This document shows positions 27,896 through 28,350 of a stretch of DNA of 28,350 nt, piece after piece (position 1 is the first letter of the stretch; each line of letters opens with the position of its first letter). The translations under genes were made by a program, and so were the position numbers. The stretch is from a virus. The stretch is from the IMG/VR virus record IMGVR_UViG_3300030331_002274, positions 1 to 28,350 of that record; one strand, written 5' to 3'. The notes under the pieces are model-generated. The model was not told where the DNA came from. It did not search any database and saw only the letters and a program-made list of their open reading frames with translations.

Positions 27896-28350
27896 ATGGC
27901 AACTTATGTTAACGATCTGCGCCTGAAAGAGATTGCCACTGGCGACGAGGCAGGCACCTGGGGAACCAGTACAAATACTAATCTAGAATTAATTGCAGAG
28001 GCATTTAGTTTTGGTACAGAAGCTATTACGACTAATGCTGATACCCACACTACTACTATTGCCGATGGGTCTACTGATCCCGGCAGGAGCATGTTTCTTA
28101 AATACACTGGCACTCTTGATAGCACTTGCACCATCACTATAGGGCCAAACACGGTCAGCAAGCTGTGGTTTATTGAGAACGCAACCAGCGGATCGCAGTC
28201 GATCATTATCAGCCAAGGCACTGGCGCGAGTATCACCATCCTGAACGGTCAGACTAAAGCCATCTACAGCGATGGTGCAGGCTCTGGTGCTGCGATGGTT
28301 GATGCGTTTACTGATCTGTCTGTCCCATCGTTCTTTGTATCAGGCGACCT
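27896..28350 (+). CDS. Tail fibre-type structural protein, 5' part
   Basis: Open from ATG at 27896 to the window end, 151 complete codons. It starts MATYVNDLRLKEIATGDEAG, then TWGTSTNTNLELIAEAF, TTNADTHTTTIADG, MFLKYTGTLDSTCTITIGPN and ATSGSQSIIISQGTGA. This is a widely seen marine phage N-terminal domain (MATYVNDLRLKEI...GTWGTSTNTNLELI...), usually annotated as tail fibre or structural protein; the N-terminus is thought to attach to the particle and the missing C-terminal part would bind the host. The gene continues past the window. Confidence 0.78.
   Translation, partial: MATYVNDLRLKEIATGDEAGTWGTSTNTNLELIAEAFSFGTEAITTNADTHTTTIADGSTDPGRSMFLKYTGTLDSTCTITIGPNTVSKLWFIENATSGSQSIIISQGTGASITILNGQTKAIYSDGAGSGAAMVDAFTDLSVPSFFVSGD

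Overview
The window is part of a tailed-phage genome, most likely a short-tailed (podovirus-type) phage of a marine or other aquatic Gram-negative bacterium. Genes are tightly packed with ATGA and TAATG stop/start overlaps. The structural genes form the P22-like set of terminase, large portal with a C-terminal helical barrel, scaffold, HK97-fold-type capsid protein and head-tail adaptors. Many of the unnamed proteins resemble, from memory, proteins of uncultured marine phages. No integrase, tRNA or rRNA gene was seen, and no DNA polymerase or lysis gene lies inside the window. Family names come from motif reading and recall; no database search was run.

Layout. (1) 1-222, minus: start of a leftward gene cut by the window edge. 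(2) 343-3506, plus: replication/recombination block with a RusA-type resolvase, a T7 gp4-like primase-helicase, small unknowns and a 33-residue single-membrane-span peptide behind a strong hairpin. (3) 3637-11754, minus: an early/accessory operon of about 20 small genes driven from a sigma70-like promoter at 11792-11819. It includes a C5-cytosine methyltransferase with a 270-codon ORF nested in another frame, an ArdC-type antirestriction protein, zinc-ribbon proteins and a two-span membrane protein. (4) 11968-end, plus: packaging and virion block with TerS, a 425-bp noncoding control region, TerL, an AspH/LpxO-type 2-oxoglutarate hydroxylase, a Met/Lys repeat protein, portal, GroES-like co-chaperonin, scaffold, capsid, a textbook terminator, a parS-like palindrome, decoration-type proteins, a run of very basic small proteins, head-tail adaptors, repeat-rich surface proteins and the start of a fibre-type gene.

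How the parts fit. The minus operon looks like a host-takeover and DNA-protection module: methylation plus ArdC against restriction. The plus left block supplies replication and junction resolution. The right block makes the particle, with its own co-chaperonin next to scaffold and capsid genes.

The most unusual signals are: a 16-bp perfect palindrome at 22420-22435 that matches the bacterial chromosomal parS (ParB-binding) consensus; an ACGT-centred repeat family shared by the regions upstream of the primase-helicase and TerL genes; four copies of a 19-bp repeat around the methyltransferase; the overprinted ORF inside the methyltransferase gene; and a cassette of lysine-rich proteins in which one protein family appears split over two genes.
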